Source of the DNA: Planctomycetales bacterium
GTDB lineage: Bacteria > Planctomycetota > Phycisphaerae > SM23-33
Assembly: GCA_030612725.1 (NCBI GenBank)
Contig: JAUWNJ010000009.1
Location: 40,322-104,321, forward strand
DNA length: 64,000 bases
Direction: 5' to 3'
The position numbers and the translations under genes were made by a program. Shown in pieces: positions 25,013-33,198 of the stretch. The notes under the pieces are model-generated. The model was not told the DNA's origin and searched no databases. It saw only the letters and a program-made list of their open reading frames with translations. Numbering within the stretch: the stretch's first letter is position 1; each line of letters opens with the position of its first letter.

Positions 25013-25372
25013 ATGAGCGATTTGTCTCTTCCGATAAACCCGGTTGATTTATCCACTGCGATGCCGCTTGCAGCGGGAAGTGCGGATTTAGCGAAAAGTC
25101 TGGACGGGTTGAAGAATAACATTGATGTAAAGAAAGCTGAAAAGGTAGCCAAGGATTTTGAATCCGTGCTGCTGCACAAACTTATGGAAAGCATGCAGCG
25201 TACGATTCCCGAATCAGGACTGCTGGACAGCGGAATTACAAAGCAGGTCCAGGGCATATTCTGGTTTTACCTTGCCCAGGAAATGGCCGACGCGGGCGGT
25301 GTCGGTCTGTGGCGGGATATTTACTCTCAGATGACCGACCATGCGACGCAGGCGGTGGAGCAAAGCGAATGA
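25013..25372 (+). CDS. flgJ: Rod-binding protein, FlgJ N-terminal type
   Basis: The 119-residue protein is the rod-cap half of FlgJ only: KAEKVAKDFESVLLHKLMESMQRTIP and the ending FYLAQEMADAGGVGLWRDIY. The muramidase half found in enterobacterial FlgJ is absent, as in many other phyla, so cell-wall opening must depend on a separate enzyme. Its stop overlaps the flgN start by 4 bp (ATGA). Confidence 0.88.
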   Translation: MSDLSLPINPVDLSTAMPLAAGSADLAKSLDGLKNNIDVKKAEKVAKDFESVLLHKLMESMQRTIPESGLLDSGITKQVQGIFWFYLAQEMADAGGVGLWRDIYSQMTDHATQAVEQSE

Positions 25373-25884
25373 TTGTGCGAAGCACTGAATCGTTGATTGA
25401 TGAACTCCTGGCGGTCCTCGACGAGGAGATCGAACTGCTGGGGCAGAAGCAGTCGCAACTGGCGGACCTTTCCGAAGCGTTGGTATCGACCGACGATGCA
25501 GCCACCGAGACTCTGATCAAACTAATTGAGCAGACGGAATATACGCAAACCAGGGTCGATCTGAAACTCCAGGACGTTCGCAAGACCCTTGCCGGCGTAT
25601 TCGGATACGACGACGCCAGGGCGTTGCGGCTTTCCGTGCTGGTAACGGAACTACCCGACGCGCAGGCGACGGCGGTGAATGACCGTCGGGAGCGATTGGC
25701 CCAACAGGTCGGCACCCTTCGCAGGCAGCACCTTCAGACAGCCATGCTTTTGATCGAATGTTCCAAAGTTAATCGCATGATGATGGAGTGTTTGTTACCG
25801 GCGGGCGAAGCCGTTACGACATACGACGCGACAGGGACGAACCTCTGGCGGAACGGCGTCGGGCTGGTGGATAAGGAACTATAA
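25369..25884 (+). CDS. flgN: FlgN-like chaperone for hook-associated proteins
   Basis: The 171-residue protein is mostly helical and opens STESLIDELLAVLDEEIELLGQKQSQLADLSEAL, typical of FlgN, the export chaperone for FlgK and FlgL. I use the ATG at 25369, which overlaps the flgJ stop, and not the ORF-track start at 25309. It lies directly upstream of flgK, its expected client. The sequence is weakly conserved, so the call rests on helical pattern, size and position. Confidence 0.8.
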   Translation: MIVRSTESLIDELLAVLDEEIELLGQKQSQLADLSEALVSTDDAATETLIKLIEQTEYTQTRVDLKLQDVRKTLAGVFGYDDARALRLSVLVTELPDAQATAVNDRRERLAQQVGTLRRQHLQTAMLLIECSKVNRMMMECLLPAGEAVTTYDATGTNLWRNGVGLVDKEL

Positions 25885-25888
25885 TCGA

Positions 25889-27847
25889 ATGTTAAATTTC
25901 TCGATAAGCCTCACCGGACTGAACGTCGTTCAAAGCGCCATCGAATTGGTCGGCACCAATCTGTCCAATGCCGGTAGCGAAGGATACCATCGCCAGGACC
26001 CGATTATACGCCCGTTGTGTTTGAACACCTACGGTGTCGTTTCCATCGGCGGAGCCGAAATTACAGAAGTTCGGCGAATGATCGACAACCTGCTGGAAAT
26101 GGAGATCGTGCGTCAACAATCGTCGCTTGGGCAAGCGTCGCAGGAGTTGGCTACCCTGGAAACGATTGAGAGCGTCTTCGGCGAGTTGGATTCCGAGGGC
26201 ATGAACGTGGCAATAAGCCACTTCTTCGACTCGCTGACTGAACTTACTTCCCAGCCTGACAGTCAGGCGCTGCGCGAGCAGGTGGTATGGGCGGCTGACG
26301 GTCTGGCCGGTCAGTTCCGCAATATCGGGCGCTTCATTGATGACGTGATGGAACATGTTCACCTCCAGGCCAGGCAGTACGTCGAGGAAGTCAACTCGCT
26401 TTCGAATGAAATATCCGACCTGAACCAACAGATTACCGCGGTTTCCCTGCGTGGCGGTTCGGCCAACATGCTAAAGGATCGTCGAGACCAGGCAATTAAG
26501 GAATTGGCGGACCTGATAAATATCGAAGTTACCGGCGGGGTCGGTCTTGCCGAAACGACAACCATTTCCGCAAACGGAATGCAGGTTGTAACGGGCACGT
26601 CCGTCATGACACTGGAACTTCAAACCACATCGGATGGGAAATTGGGAATCGCGCCGGAAGGTTCGCCGACGTGCAATACCAGCCTCAGCGGCGGCAGACT
26701 GGCCGGCTTACTTGCACTGAATAACGACATACTCGCCGATATTCGAAGCAGCATGGATACATTGGCCGGACAGATTATTACCGAAGTCAACCAACTGCAC
26801 GTCCAGGGCGTGGGCAAAAACGGTTCGTTTGACGACCTGACAGGGGTATCCGTTTCGTCGGAAACTCTGGATGAATGGTCGCTCGATGTGGGAGCGGGAA
26901 GTTTCTTCATCCGCGTGATCGACACGAACACAGGCATCGCAACACGCCACGAAATCGCGGTCGATCCGACCACCGATACTATCGCGACCATCCAGGCCGA
27001 CCTTGACGCACTTGGAAATATATCGGCGTCGATTGTCGGTTCCGCTCTGCACATCGAAGCCAACGCCGGGTATCAGTTCGATTTCCTGCCGGCTGTTTCG
27101 GCCCAACCACTGGCCGATAACATCACCGGCACCGCCGAGGCAACAATGTCGGGAATATACGAAGGCGACGAAAACCAGGTGTTTACCTGTACGGTGGCCG
27201 GCGACGGCGACGTCGGCGTCGATTCAGGACTTGTGCTGGAAGTCCGTAACGGAGCCGGCGAACTGGTCAAAACGGTCAATGTCGGACAGGGATATGCCGC
27301 CGGCGATGTGTTCGACATCGGTAGCGGGATGTATGTCGCCATTAGTACCGGATCGTTAGTCGATACCGACAATTTCACTATCCAGGCTTTGGCCAGAACG
27401 GACACATCCGGATTCCTTGCCGCAGCGGGGATTAACACGCTGTTCTCAGGTGACACCGCGGCCAATATAGCGGTTCGTGGGGAGATTCTTGAGAGTCCTC
27501 AGGATCTGGCCGGTGATGTCAGCGCAGCCGGTGGCGACGGGATCAACATTCGGGAAATGGCGGATATTGTCCGGCAGACCTTCGCCGCTCTGGGAGACAC
27601 CTCCCCGCAGGACTATTACGGGCAGATCGTCGCCGGCGTCGGTCAGACCATCGCCGTCAGGCAGGCGAGAGTTGCCAGTATGGAAAATATCATGAGGCAA
27701 CTGGGTACTCAGAGAGAGGACATCAGCGGCGTGGACCTCAACGACGAAGCCGCAAAATTGATAGTCCTTGAACGAATGTATCAGGCGATATCGAAGTCCA
27801 TATCCACGCAGAACCAGATGTTGCAGTTCCTTTTCGACATAATATAA
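25889..27847 (+). CDS. flgK: Flagellar hook-associated protein FlgK
   Basis: FlgK is the first hook-filament junction protein. The 652-residue protein opens with SLTGLNVVQSAIELVGTNLSNAGSEGYHRQDP (residues 7-38) and carries VNSLSNEISDLNQQITAV and the RRDQAIKELADLINIEV block near residue 200. It ends with VDLNDEAAKLIVLERMYQAISKSISTQNQML, the standard C-terminal D0 helix. Residues 300-540 form a large variable domain. The start follows the flgN stop after 4 bp. Confidence 0.94.
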   Translation: MLNFSISLTGLNVVQSAIELVGTNLSNAGSEGYHRQDPIIRPLCLNTYGVVSIGGAEITEVRRMIDNLLEMEIVRQQSSLGQASQELATLETIESVFGELDSEGMNVAISHFFDSLTELTSQPDSQALREQVVWAADGLAGQFRNIGRFIDDVMEHVHLQARQYVEEVNSLSNEISDLNQQITAVSLRGGSANMLKDRRDQAIKELADLINIEVTGGVGLAETTTISANGMQVVTGTSVMTLELQTTSDGKLGIAPEGSPTCNTSLSGGRLAGLLALNNDILADIRSSMDTLAGQIITEVNQLHVQGVGKNGSFDDLTGVSVSSETLDEWSLDVGAGSFFIRVIDTNTGIATRHEIAVDPTTDTIATIQADLDALGNISASIVGSALHIEANAGYQFDFLPAVSAQPLADNITGTAEATMSGIYEGDENQVFTCTVAGDGDVGVDSGLVLEVRNGAGELVKTVNVGQGYAAGDVFDIGSGMYVAISTGSLVDTDNFTIQALARTDTSGFLAAAGINTLFSGDTAANIAVRGEILESPQDLAGDVSAAGGDGINIREMADIVRQTFAALGDTSPQDYYGQIVAGVGQTIAVRQARVASMENIMRQLGTQREDISGVDLNDEAAKLIVLERMYQAISKSISTQNQMLQFLFDII

Positions 27848-27874
27848 GGCTTACGGCGATTGTGAGGTGATTTA

Positions 27875-29317
27875 ATGAGCGGTTGGGGAACGATTTACAA
27901 TAACATGATGTACGGGCTTGAGAATCACTCGCAGACGCTGGCGCGCCTGCAGGAGCAGATTGCTTCCGGTTCAAGGGTAATTCGGGCGTCAGACGATCCG
28001 AGCAACGCGTTTCAGATAATGGACATCAAGTCCCAGACGCGGACGCTGGAAGTGTACTCCGAAAACCTCGACCGGATCGTACTGTCGCTGAAGCAGACCT
28101 ATTCCGTGATACAGGAGTTGTCCAGTTCGTTGTCCGGTGAGGATGGGGCCCGGGGGAAACTTACGCAGGCTGCCAGCGGGACTTACACCGACTCGCAACG
28201 TTCGGGACTGGCGGTGTATTTTGACACACTCCTGGGCCATGCCATTTCACTGGCGAACAGGAAGGTTCTGGGGCAATACGTCTTCGGCGGCGACGCCTCA
28301 GATGCATCGGTGCCTTACGTCGCTCAGTACGAGGATGGCAAAATCGTCTCGGTTACCTACGAAGGAGGCCTGCGGAGTATCAGCGTTCCAGTGGCCTCCG
28401 GCGTGGAACAGTCCGCTACGCTTGTCGGCGAAGAAGTCTTCCGCTCCGACCGGCGAACCGAACCGATATTTTACGGCGACACCGGCGCTGCAGCAGGGGC
28501 CGGCACTTCGACCGTAAGAGGCGACGCCTGGCTGACCGTAGTGCATGATACGACAACCTACGGCGGAGCCACAGGCGTCCTCGCCGGAAGCAGGTCGGAC
28601 GATGAAGACACCATCGTCGGAATGTCTCATAAACTCACGCTCGATGCCGACACAGGAAGGATCAGACTCGATGGCGGACAGTTTGTGGACTACACGGGCG
28701 CTGAAGATAACCTGGAACTCACGAATGTCGCAGGCGACGTGGTCTTTGTCGATATGAGAAGCCTCGCAGGCGGACTGTCCGGGATGATAGACGTTACAAT
28801 CACCGCCACCGGAAAAATGTCCATCGACGACCTCGAAAGCACCGCCGATCTAACGGCGTTTACCGATAACGAAGCTGTTATAGATTCCGTCACCGGCCGG
28901 GTACTTTACGTTGACGCCACAGGTATTGAGCGGACCGGCGTCGAACCGGTGCGGGTCCCCGGAACTTACGACTTGTTCGGAATGCTCATCGGCGCACGCG
29001 ATGCTCTTCTCAATGAGCGGGGACTTTCGGAGGCCGATCAGACGGAACTTATTGGCGAGGCGATCGAGTCGCTCAACGAGGTCTTGGGCGGTCTGACCGA
29101 CAATATGACCGCCGTCGGGGGGCGCAGCCAGGCGATGGATACGCTCAAAATGACATTGGTGAATATACAGGGCGATCTGGATATACGCCGGTCAACACTC
29201 CAGGACGCCGATATCATCGAACTTGCAGCCGAACTTGCAAGAACCCAGACATTCTACGAAATGACACTGGCGGTTACGGCCAGAGTGCTGAGCCTGTCGC
29301 TACTGGATTACCTCTAA
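27875..29317 (+). CDS. flgL: Flagellar hook-associated protein FlgL
   Basis: This is the second junction protein and a flagellin relative. At 480 residues it is longer than enterobacterial FlgL. The N-terminal D0/D1 part reads NNMMYGLENHSQTLARLQEQIASGSRVIRASDDPSNAFQIM, including the conserved S-G-x-R and ASDDP elements. The C-terminal helix reads STLQDADIIELAAELARTQTFYEMTLAVTARVLSLSLLDYL. The insert in the middle accounts for the extra length. It is the last flagellar gene of the operon; no fliW, csrA or flagellin follows. Confidence 0.92.
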   Translation: MSGWGTIYNNMMYGLENHSQTLARLQEQIASGSRVIRASDDPSNAFQIMDIKSQTRTLEVYSENLDRIVLSLKQTYSVIQELSSSLSGEDGARGKLTQAASGTYTDSQRSGLAVYFDTLLGHAISLANRKVLGQYVFGGDASDASVPYVAQYEDGKIVSVTYEGGLRSISVPVASGVEQSATLVGEEVFRSDRRTEPIFYGDTGAAAGAGTSTVRGDAWLTVVHDTTTYGGATGVLAGSRSDDEDTIVGMSHKLTLDADTGRIRLDGGQFVDYTGAEDNLELTNVAGDVVFVDMRSLAGGLSGMIDVTITATGKMSIDDLESTADLTAFTDNEAVIDSVTGRVLYVDATGIERTGVEPVRVPGTYDLFGMLIGARDALLNERGLSEADQTELIGEAIESLNEVLGGLTDNMTAVGGRSQAMDTLKMTLVNIQGDLDIRRSTLQDADIIELAAELARTQTFYEMTLAVTARVLSLSLLDYL

Positions 29318-29342
29318 CCAGTACTCCGTAACATCTAAAATA

Positions 29343-29385
29343 ATGGGTGTCATGTTCTCCCCCTGGGGAATAATATGGCACCCAT
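29343..29385. terminator. Imperfect hairpin after the flagellar operon
   Basis: ATGGGTGTCAT pairs with ATGGCACCCAT (one mismatch) and CCCC with GGGG inside the loop, 25 bp after the flgL stop. It lacks a T-run, so it may be a processing or attenuation structure, not a classic terminator. Confidence 0.45.
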
Positions 29386-29426
29386 CAAAATATGTGAGAT
29401 AGTGTAGCAGGGGAAAAACAGTATTG

Positions 29427-30944
29427 ATGACATTGACAGAATATCTTGGCGATGATGCGATTGAACAGTTGGCGGGGATGTTTTCCTCGGCTGCTGGTTC
29501 GCCGGTGCGAATACTCGCGCCTGACAGCAAGGTTTCCGCCGATCCGACTGCGATTGAGACCAAGGTGCTTGTCTCCGGTGAACACGTCGGGACAATCTCG
29601 CTTATCGGAAAAGCCGACTCCGCCGAAAACGCTCGCATGGTCGAACTGATGCGTAACATGCTGGTCCGCCTTTGTGAACAGGCAGGGGAAATTCGCAACC
29701 GAGTCGAAGAACTCTCGGCTATGCACCGGATGACCGCCGCCTTTTCCGAACGCAAAGGTCTGAAGGAAATCCTGCAATTGGTGGCCGAGACTATGGTGAC
29801 GGTTACCGGCGCTGACGCCTGCTCAATCCGCGTATTCAACGAGGAGCGGACCGAACTGCTGCGAATGGCTACCTATGGGCTGAGCGGTGAATACACCTCC
29901 AAGGGTCCGATACGATTGGCCGACAGTAGAATCGATCAGGAGGTTCTCTCCGGAGGCGAGTGCGTCTATATCGCCGATGAGCGGAACGACGAGCGAGTCC
30001 TGTACAAGACCGAAGCGAAGCGCGAAAACCTGGTGTCGGCCTTGTGCACGCCGATGAGTTACCACGAGCGGATTGAGGGTATTATCCGTGTCTATACCCG
30101 CAGACCTCACAAATTCGACTGGTTCGAGACGTCGCTTATTCACGGCGTGGCGTCGCAGGCAGCCATCGCCGTGGTCAACGCTCGCCTGTACGAAGAAGCC
30201 CTTCTGGCCGAGAGAATCCGCCGACATTTGCGTCTTGCCGGCGACGTGCAGAAACGAATGATCCCAACCAATCCGCCAAAGATTAAAGGCGTGGGCATAG
30301 CAGCAATATATATACCCTGCTTCGAACTGGCAGGCGACTTCTATGATTTTATCGATATGGGCAGCGGAAAACTCGGTATTTGCGTCGCTGATGTCGTCGG
30401 AAAAGGCGTGCGGGCGTCGCTTCTGATGGCTTCGACACGATCGTCCCTGCGGGCGCACGCAGCCCACTTATCCGACCTCTCGGAAATACTGTCGGCCGTC
30501 AACGTGGACCTCTGGCGCGAAAGCGAAGCCGGCGATTTCGTAACACTCTTCTTCGGAGTGCTGGACGCGAAGAGAAAAACGCTGACCTATTGCAGCGCCG
30601 GACACGAACCGGTACTACTGGTAAGAAACGGGCAAGTCAGCGAACTGCCCGGAGGAAGCGGCGTACTCGGAATGGACGAGGAAATGCCATTCCACCAGGA
30701 AACACTCGGCCTGGAAAGCGGAGACATACTGAATATATTTACCGATGGACTACCAGAAGCAATCGACTTCCATGACGACGCCTTCGGACGAGAACGAGTC
30801 CACAACGCTGTACTGGAAGCATGCCGACAAAGACGAACAGCAAAAGGAATCGGAAAATTCATACTCTGGGAAATGAGACGGTTCGCAGGCCTGCAAACAA
30901 GGTCCGACGACCTGACTATGGTAACGATACGAATCAGGGACTAG
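29427..30944 (+). CDS. GAF-domain PP2C/SpoIIE-type phosphatase (RsbU-like)
   Basis: This soluble signalling phosphatase probably acts on an anti-sigma-factor antagonist. I use the ATG at 29427 next to a TTG in the track, giving 505 residues. Residues about 85-260 form a GAF sensor (MTVTGADACSIRVFNEER). From about residue 275 there is the SpoIIE domain, with the metal-binding motifs GDFYDFIDMG and CVADVVGKGVRASLLMA, then CSAGHEPVLLV, FTDGLPEA and DDLTMVTIR. It lies just downstream of the flagellar operon after a hairpin. No STAS or anti-sigma gene is adjacent. Confidence 0.9.
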   Translation: MTLTEYLGDDAIEQLAGMFSSAAGSPVRILAPDSKVSADPTAIETKVLVSGEHVGTISLIGKADSAENARMVELMRNMLVRLCEQAGEIRNRVEELSAMHRMTAAFSERKGLKEILQLVAETMVTVTGADACSIRVFNEERTELLRMATYGLSGEYTSKGPIRLADSRIDQEVLSGGECVYIADERNDERVLYKTEAKRENLVSALCTPMSYHERIEGIIRVYTRRPHKFDWFETSLIHGVASQAAIAVVNARLYEEALLAERIRRHLRLAGDVQKRMIPTNPPKIKGVGIAAIYIPCFELAGDFYDFIDMGSGKLGICVADVVGKGVRASLLMASTRSSLRAHAAHLSDLSEILSAVNVDLWRESEAGDFVTLFFGVLDAKRKTLTYCSAGHEPVLLVRNGQVSELPGGSGVLGMDEEMPFHQETLGLESGDILNIFTDGLPEAIDFHDDAFGRERVHNAVLEACRQRRTAKGIGKFILWEMRRFAGLQTRSDDLTMVTIRIRD

Positions 30945-30973
30945 GGATTAGGGACTTGGGAATAGGGGTTTAT

Positions 30974-32056
30974 ATGAGTCATTTTTGTCTTTTGGCGAAC
31001 CCTGACGGTTATGCCGTCAGTGATTTCGATTTAACTTCCGACGCCGAGGCAAGGCGGTACTGGGTAAAACTGTTCGAAAAGCATTTTGCCGATACGCTTT
31101 CATACGCCCAGGTCGCCTATGGGCGCGGTGCGCGCAAACAGATTGAATCGGCACGCCTCCAATTCGCCGAGGTAGTTGCCTCACTGCGAGAGAATCCGGG
31201 ACCTGCCGAATCAATCGGGTCCGATCCGCTTGGCATCATTGAATTGTGCCGCCTGCGCGAAAAGGCTCTTCGCGACCACGGCCTGAACGACCCGTTCAGG
31301 CACATCAAGCAGCGTGAGGACGCCTCCGCCATCGAAACCTATCCCGGCGTTACCGACCACCTCAAATCACTGCCGGCGACGGAACGATGGGAGCATCTTA
31401 TTCGCGGCATCTTCGCCGGGAACATTTTCGACCTGGGCAGTACCGCAACAATGGGATATGCCGAGGACAGCGTGGATTTCGAAGCCGTCATCAAGCGGAC
31501 CAGGCCTCGGCCTTGGGCGGTGGACGACTTCGACGAACTGGCGGCGAATCTGCCGACCGACGCAGGTCAACCGGCGCCCTGGGCAAAGGCTGTGGTATTC
31601 GTTGACAATACCGGAGCGGACTTCATCCTGGGTGTGATGCCCTTCGTACGAGAACTCGCCTCTCACGGTACCCAAATCGTCCTGGCTGCCAACGAACTGC
31701 CGACACTCAATGACGTTACCGCCGATGAAGCCGTCGAAATCCTCAACAAACTTGCAAATCTGGACGACGAACTGGCTTCGTATATCTCCGCCGGTCTGTT
31801 CGAGATCGTTTCGACCGGTAACGACATTCCGCTGATTGACTTATCGAAAGTCTCCGACGAATTGAACGCTGCCGCCAGGGACGCCGACCTTGTCGTCCTC
31901 GAGGGGATGGGCAGGAGCGTCGAGAGCAATCTCAACACGGAATTTGCAGTCGATTCGATCCAACTATGCCTCCTGAAGGACCCGATAGTAGCCGCCCGCG
32001 CCGGCGGCGAAGTATTCGACTGCGTGTGCAGATACAGAAAAGGGACTGGGGACTAG
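30974..32056 (+). CDS. DUF89 metal-dependent phosphatase (PANK4 phosphatase-like)
   Basis: DUF89 proteins are metal-dependent phosphatases thought to remove damaged or side-product phosphometabolites; the human PANK4 C-terminal domain dephosphorylates 4'-phosphopantetheine and derivatives. The start at ATG 30974 gives 360 residues; the ORF-track start lies inside the previous gene. Family motifs are VVFVDNTGADFILGVMPFVRE (residues about 213-233, metal-binding Asp and Asn), LAANELPTLNDVT and VVLEGMGRSVESNLN near residue 315. The pattern is closest to the PANK4-like branch by eye. Simple repeats of AGGGACT type lie directly before the start and across the stop. Confidence 0.82.
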   Translation: MSHFCLLANPDGYAVSDFDLTSDAEARRYWVKLFEKHFADTLSYAQVAYGRGARKQIESARLQFAEVVASLRENPGPAESIGSDPLGIIELCRLREKALRDHGLNDPFRHIKQREDASAIETYPGVTDHLKSLPATERWEHLIRGIFAGNIFDLGSTATMGYAEDSVDFEAVIKRTRPRPWAVDDFDELAANLPTDAGQPAPWAKAVVFVDNTGADFILGVMPFVRELASHGTQIVLAANELPTLNDVTADEAVEILNKLANLDDELASYISAGLFEIVSTGNDIPLIDLSKVSDELNAAARDADLVVLEGMGRSVESNLNTEFAVDSIQLCLLKDPIVAARAGGEVFDCVCRYRKGTGD

Positions 32057-32096
32057 GGATTAGGGACTGGGAAAAGAAAAACAGATGAACCAGTTG
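32042..32096. repeat. Simple GGGACTA repeat plus a stretch shared with 1193-1258
   Basis: GGGACT/AGGGATT units run through the stop codon of the DUF89 gene and are followed by AAAAGAAAAACAGATGAACC. The reverse complement of this whole arrangement, including a stretch of more than 20 identical bases, occurs at 1193-1258. Confidence 0.75.
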
Positions 32097-32210
32097 AAAG
32101 GTGGGACTCCGCTCTGCTTCGCTCCGTCCTAGCCTACGGTTTGCGATGTGGCGTAGGCTGGGACGGAGCGGAGCGGAGTCCCACCTTTCTTTGGATTCGA
32201 CAAACGGTTA
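32097..32210. repeat. REP-like palindromes upstream of the RAYT gene
   Basis: Two REP-like units face each other. The first (32097-32137) ends with CCTAGCCTAC and the second (32153-32187) begins GTAGGCTGGGACGGAGCG. The second continues with TTTCTTTGGATTCGACAAACG and is repeated after the transposase gene at 32789-32847, so the gene lies between direct copies. The GTAG at the outer end of each unit recalls the GTAG motif of known REP sequences. Confidence 0.85.
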
Positions 32211-32220
32211 GAGTGCATTT

Positions 32221-32766
32221 ATGTCGTCTTATCTGCGAAACTATATCCCAGGCGGAACGTATTTCTTTACGGTGGTTTCGCATCATCGCCGACCAATCTT
32301 TACAACAACGATTGCAAGGCGTTGTCTTCGTGGGGCGATTAAATCTGTTCAATCCGACCGGCCGTTTATCAATGTTGCTATTGTACTGCTTCCAGATCAT
32401 CTTCACGCCGTCTGGACATTACCCGAAGGTGATGCGAACTATTCATTACGATGGAAACAGATCAAAGAGTTTTTCACAAGGGAATACATAGCCCATGGCG
32501 GAAAGGAGGCCCAGGTATCTGCTTCACGTATGAAAAAGGGCGAACGGGGAATTTGGCAGCCTCGATTTTGGGAACATACCTGCAAAAATGAACAAGACCT
32601 TAAACGATGTGTGGATTATCTACACTGGAATCCGGTCAAACACGGACTTATCAGCCGTGTCCAGGACTATCCCTGGTCCAGTTTTCATCAATATGTGCAA
32701 TTGGAGGAATACCCACTCGATTGGGGAGGCGAAAACCCCTGCCCAAATTTCAATATGCCGGAATAA
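32221..32766 (+). CDS. REP-associated tyrosine transposase (RAYT, Y1 HUH family)
   Basis: RAYT proteins are single-copy relatives of IS200/IS605 transposases that act on REP palindromes. The 181-residue protein opens LRNYIPGGTYFFTVVSHHRRPIF, has the HUH motif LLPDHLHAVW (residues about 57-66) and the catalytic Tyr candidate in RCVDYLHWNPVKHGLI near residue 135. The family ending WSSFHQYV is present. The reading frame is intact. REP-like palindromes lie on both sides and more copies occur elsewhere in the window, so this gene is the likely driver of that family. Confidence 0.92.
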   Translation: MSSYLRNYIPGGTYFFTVVSHHRRPIFTTTIARRCLRGAIKSVQSDRPFINVAIVLLPDHLHAVWTLPEGDANYSLRWKQIKEFFTREYIAHGGKEAQVSASRMKKGERGIWQPRFWEHTCKNEQDLKRCVDYLHWNPVKHGLISRVQDYPWSSFHQYVQLEEYPLDWGGENPCPNFNMPE

Positions 32767-32770
32767 GATT

Positions 32771-32885
32771 AAAGGTGGGACGATAGACGTAGGCTGGGAC
32801 GAAGCAGAGCGAAGTCCCACCTTTCTTTGGGTTGGACAAACAGATTAAAAAAGGTGGGACTCCGTTTCACTCCGTCCCAGCCTAC
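32771..32885. repeat. REP-like palindromes downstream of the RAYT gene
   Basis: A truncated unit AAAGGTGGGACG is followed by a full unit GTAGGCTGGGACGAAGC... (32789-32824) with the same TTTCTTTGG.TT.GACAAAC tail as upstream. An inverted unit ending GTCCCAGCCTAC (32850-32885) follows. The arrangement mirrors the upstream side. Confidence 0.85.
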
Positions 32886-32899
32886 AACTGCCCATGCCC

Positions 32900-33106
32900 T
32901 TAAACCTCCACTACCGTGGTCAGCGCCGACTTGGTGGTTTTACGCTTGGGCCGGATGGTCTCAAGATAGAGAGAAATGGCTTCTTTGACGTTCTTCAGAG
33001 CGGATTCTATCGTCTTGCCCTGGCTCATGCAGCCGGGCAACTCCGGCACATCCGCGACGTAACCCTTATACTCGGAATCATAAACAAAATTTACCAACAA
33101 CCTCAT
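32900..33106 (-). CDS. HicB-like antitoxin, orphan
   Basis: The 68-residue protein starts at the ATG at 33106 after AAGGAGACTTCGG; the longer ORF in the track is not needed. It has the HicB fold pattern: a first strand, GYVADVPELPGCMSQGKTIESALKNVKEAISLYLE, and a basic tail. HicB proteins usually neutralise the HicA mRNA interferase encoded next to them. I find no HicA-like frame in the flanking 150 bp on either strand, so it may be an orphan or a stand-alone regulator. It lies between the REP-like repeats and the aldolase gene. Confidence 0.8.
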   Translation of the reverse strand: MRLLVNFVYDSEYKGYVADVPELPGCMSQGKTIESALKNVKEAISLYLETIRPKRKTTKSALTTVVEV

Positions 33107-33198
33107 TCCGAAGTCTCCTTGATTACACACCATCATCGCGGAAACCAGACAACGTGCCGCATCTGTATGCCAAGTCCCTATTCCCAAGTCCCTAGTCC
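33107..33198. other. Short gap with AGTCCC/CCTATT simple repeats
   Basis: The gap contains CCAAGTCCCTATTCCCAAGTCCCTAG-type units (about 33167-33201), the inverse of those at 30940-30970 and 32042-32070. No gene is seen. Confidence 0.5.

Noticed and set aside
29376-29394. Second sigma-54-like TGGCAC motif after flgL
   Set aside because: The TGGCAC is not followed by a TTGC element at the right distance; the sequence there is part of a hairpin.
32611-32848. 86-residue ORF overlapping the end of the RAYT gene
   Set aside because: It runs in another frame of the transposase and then through the REP-like repeats.
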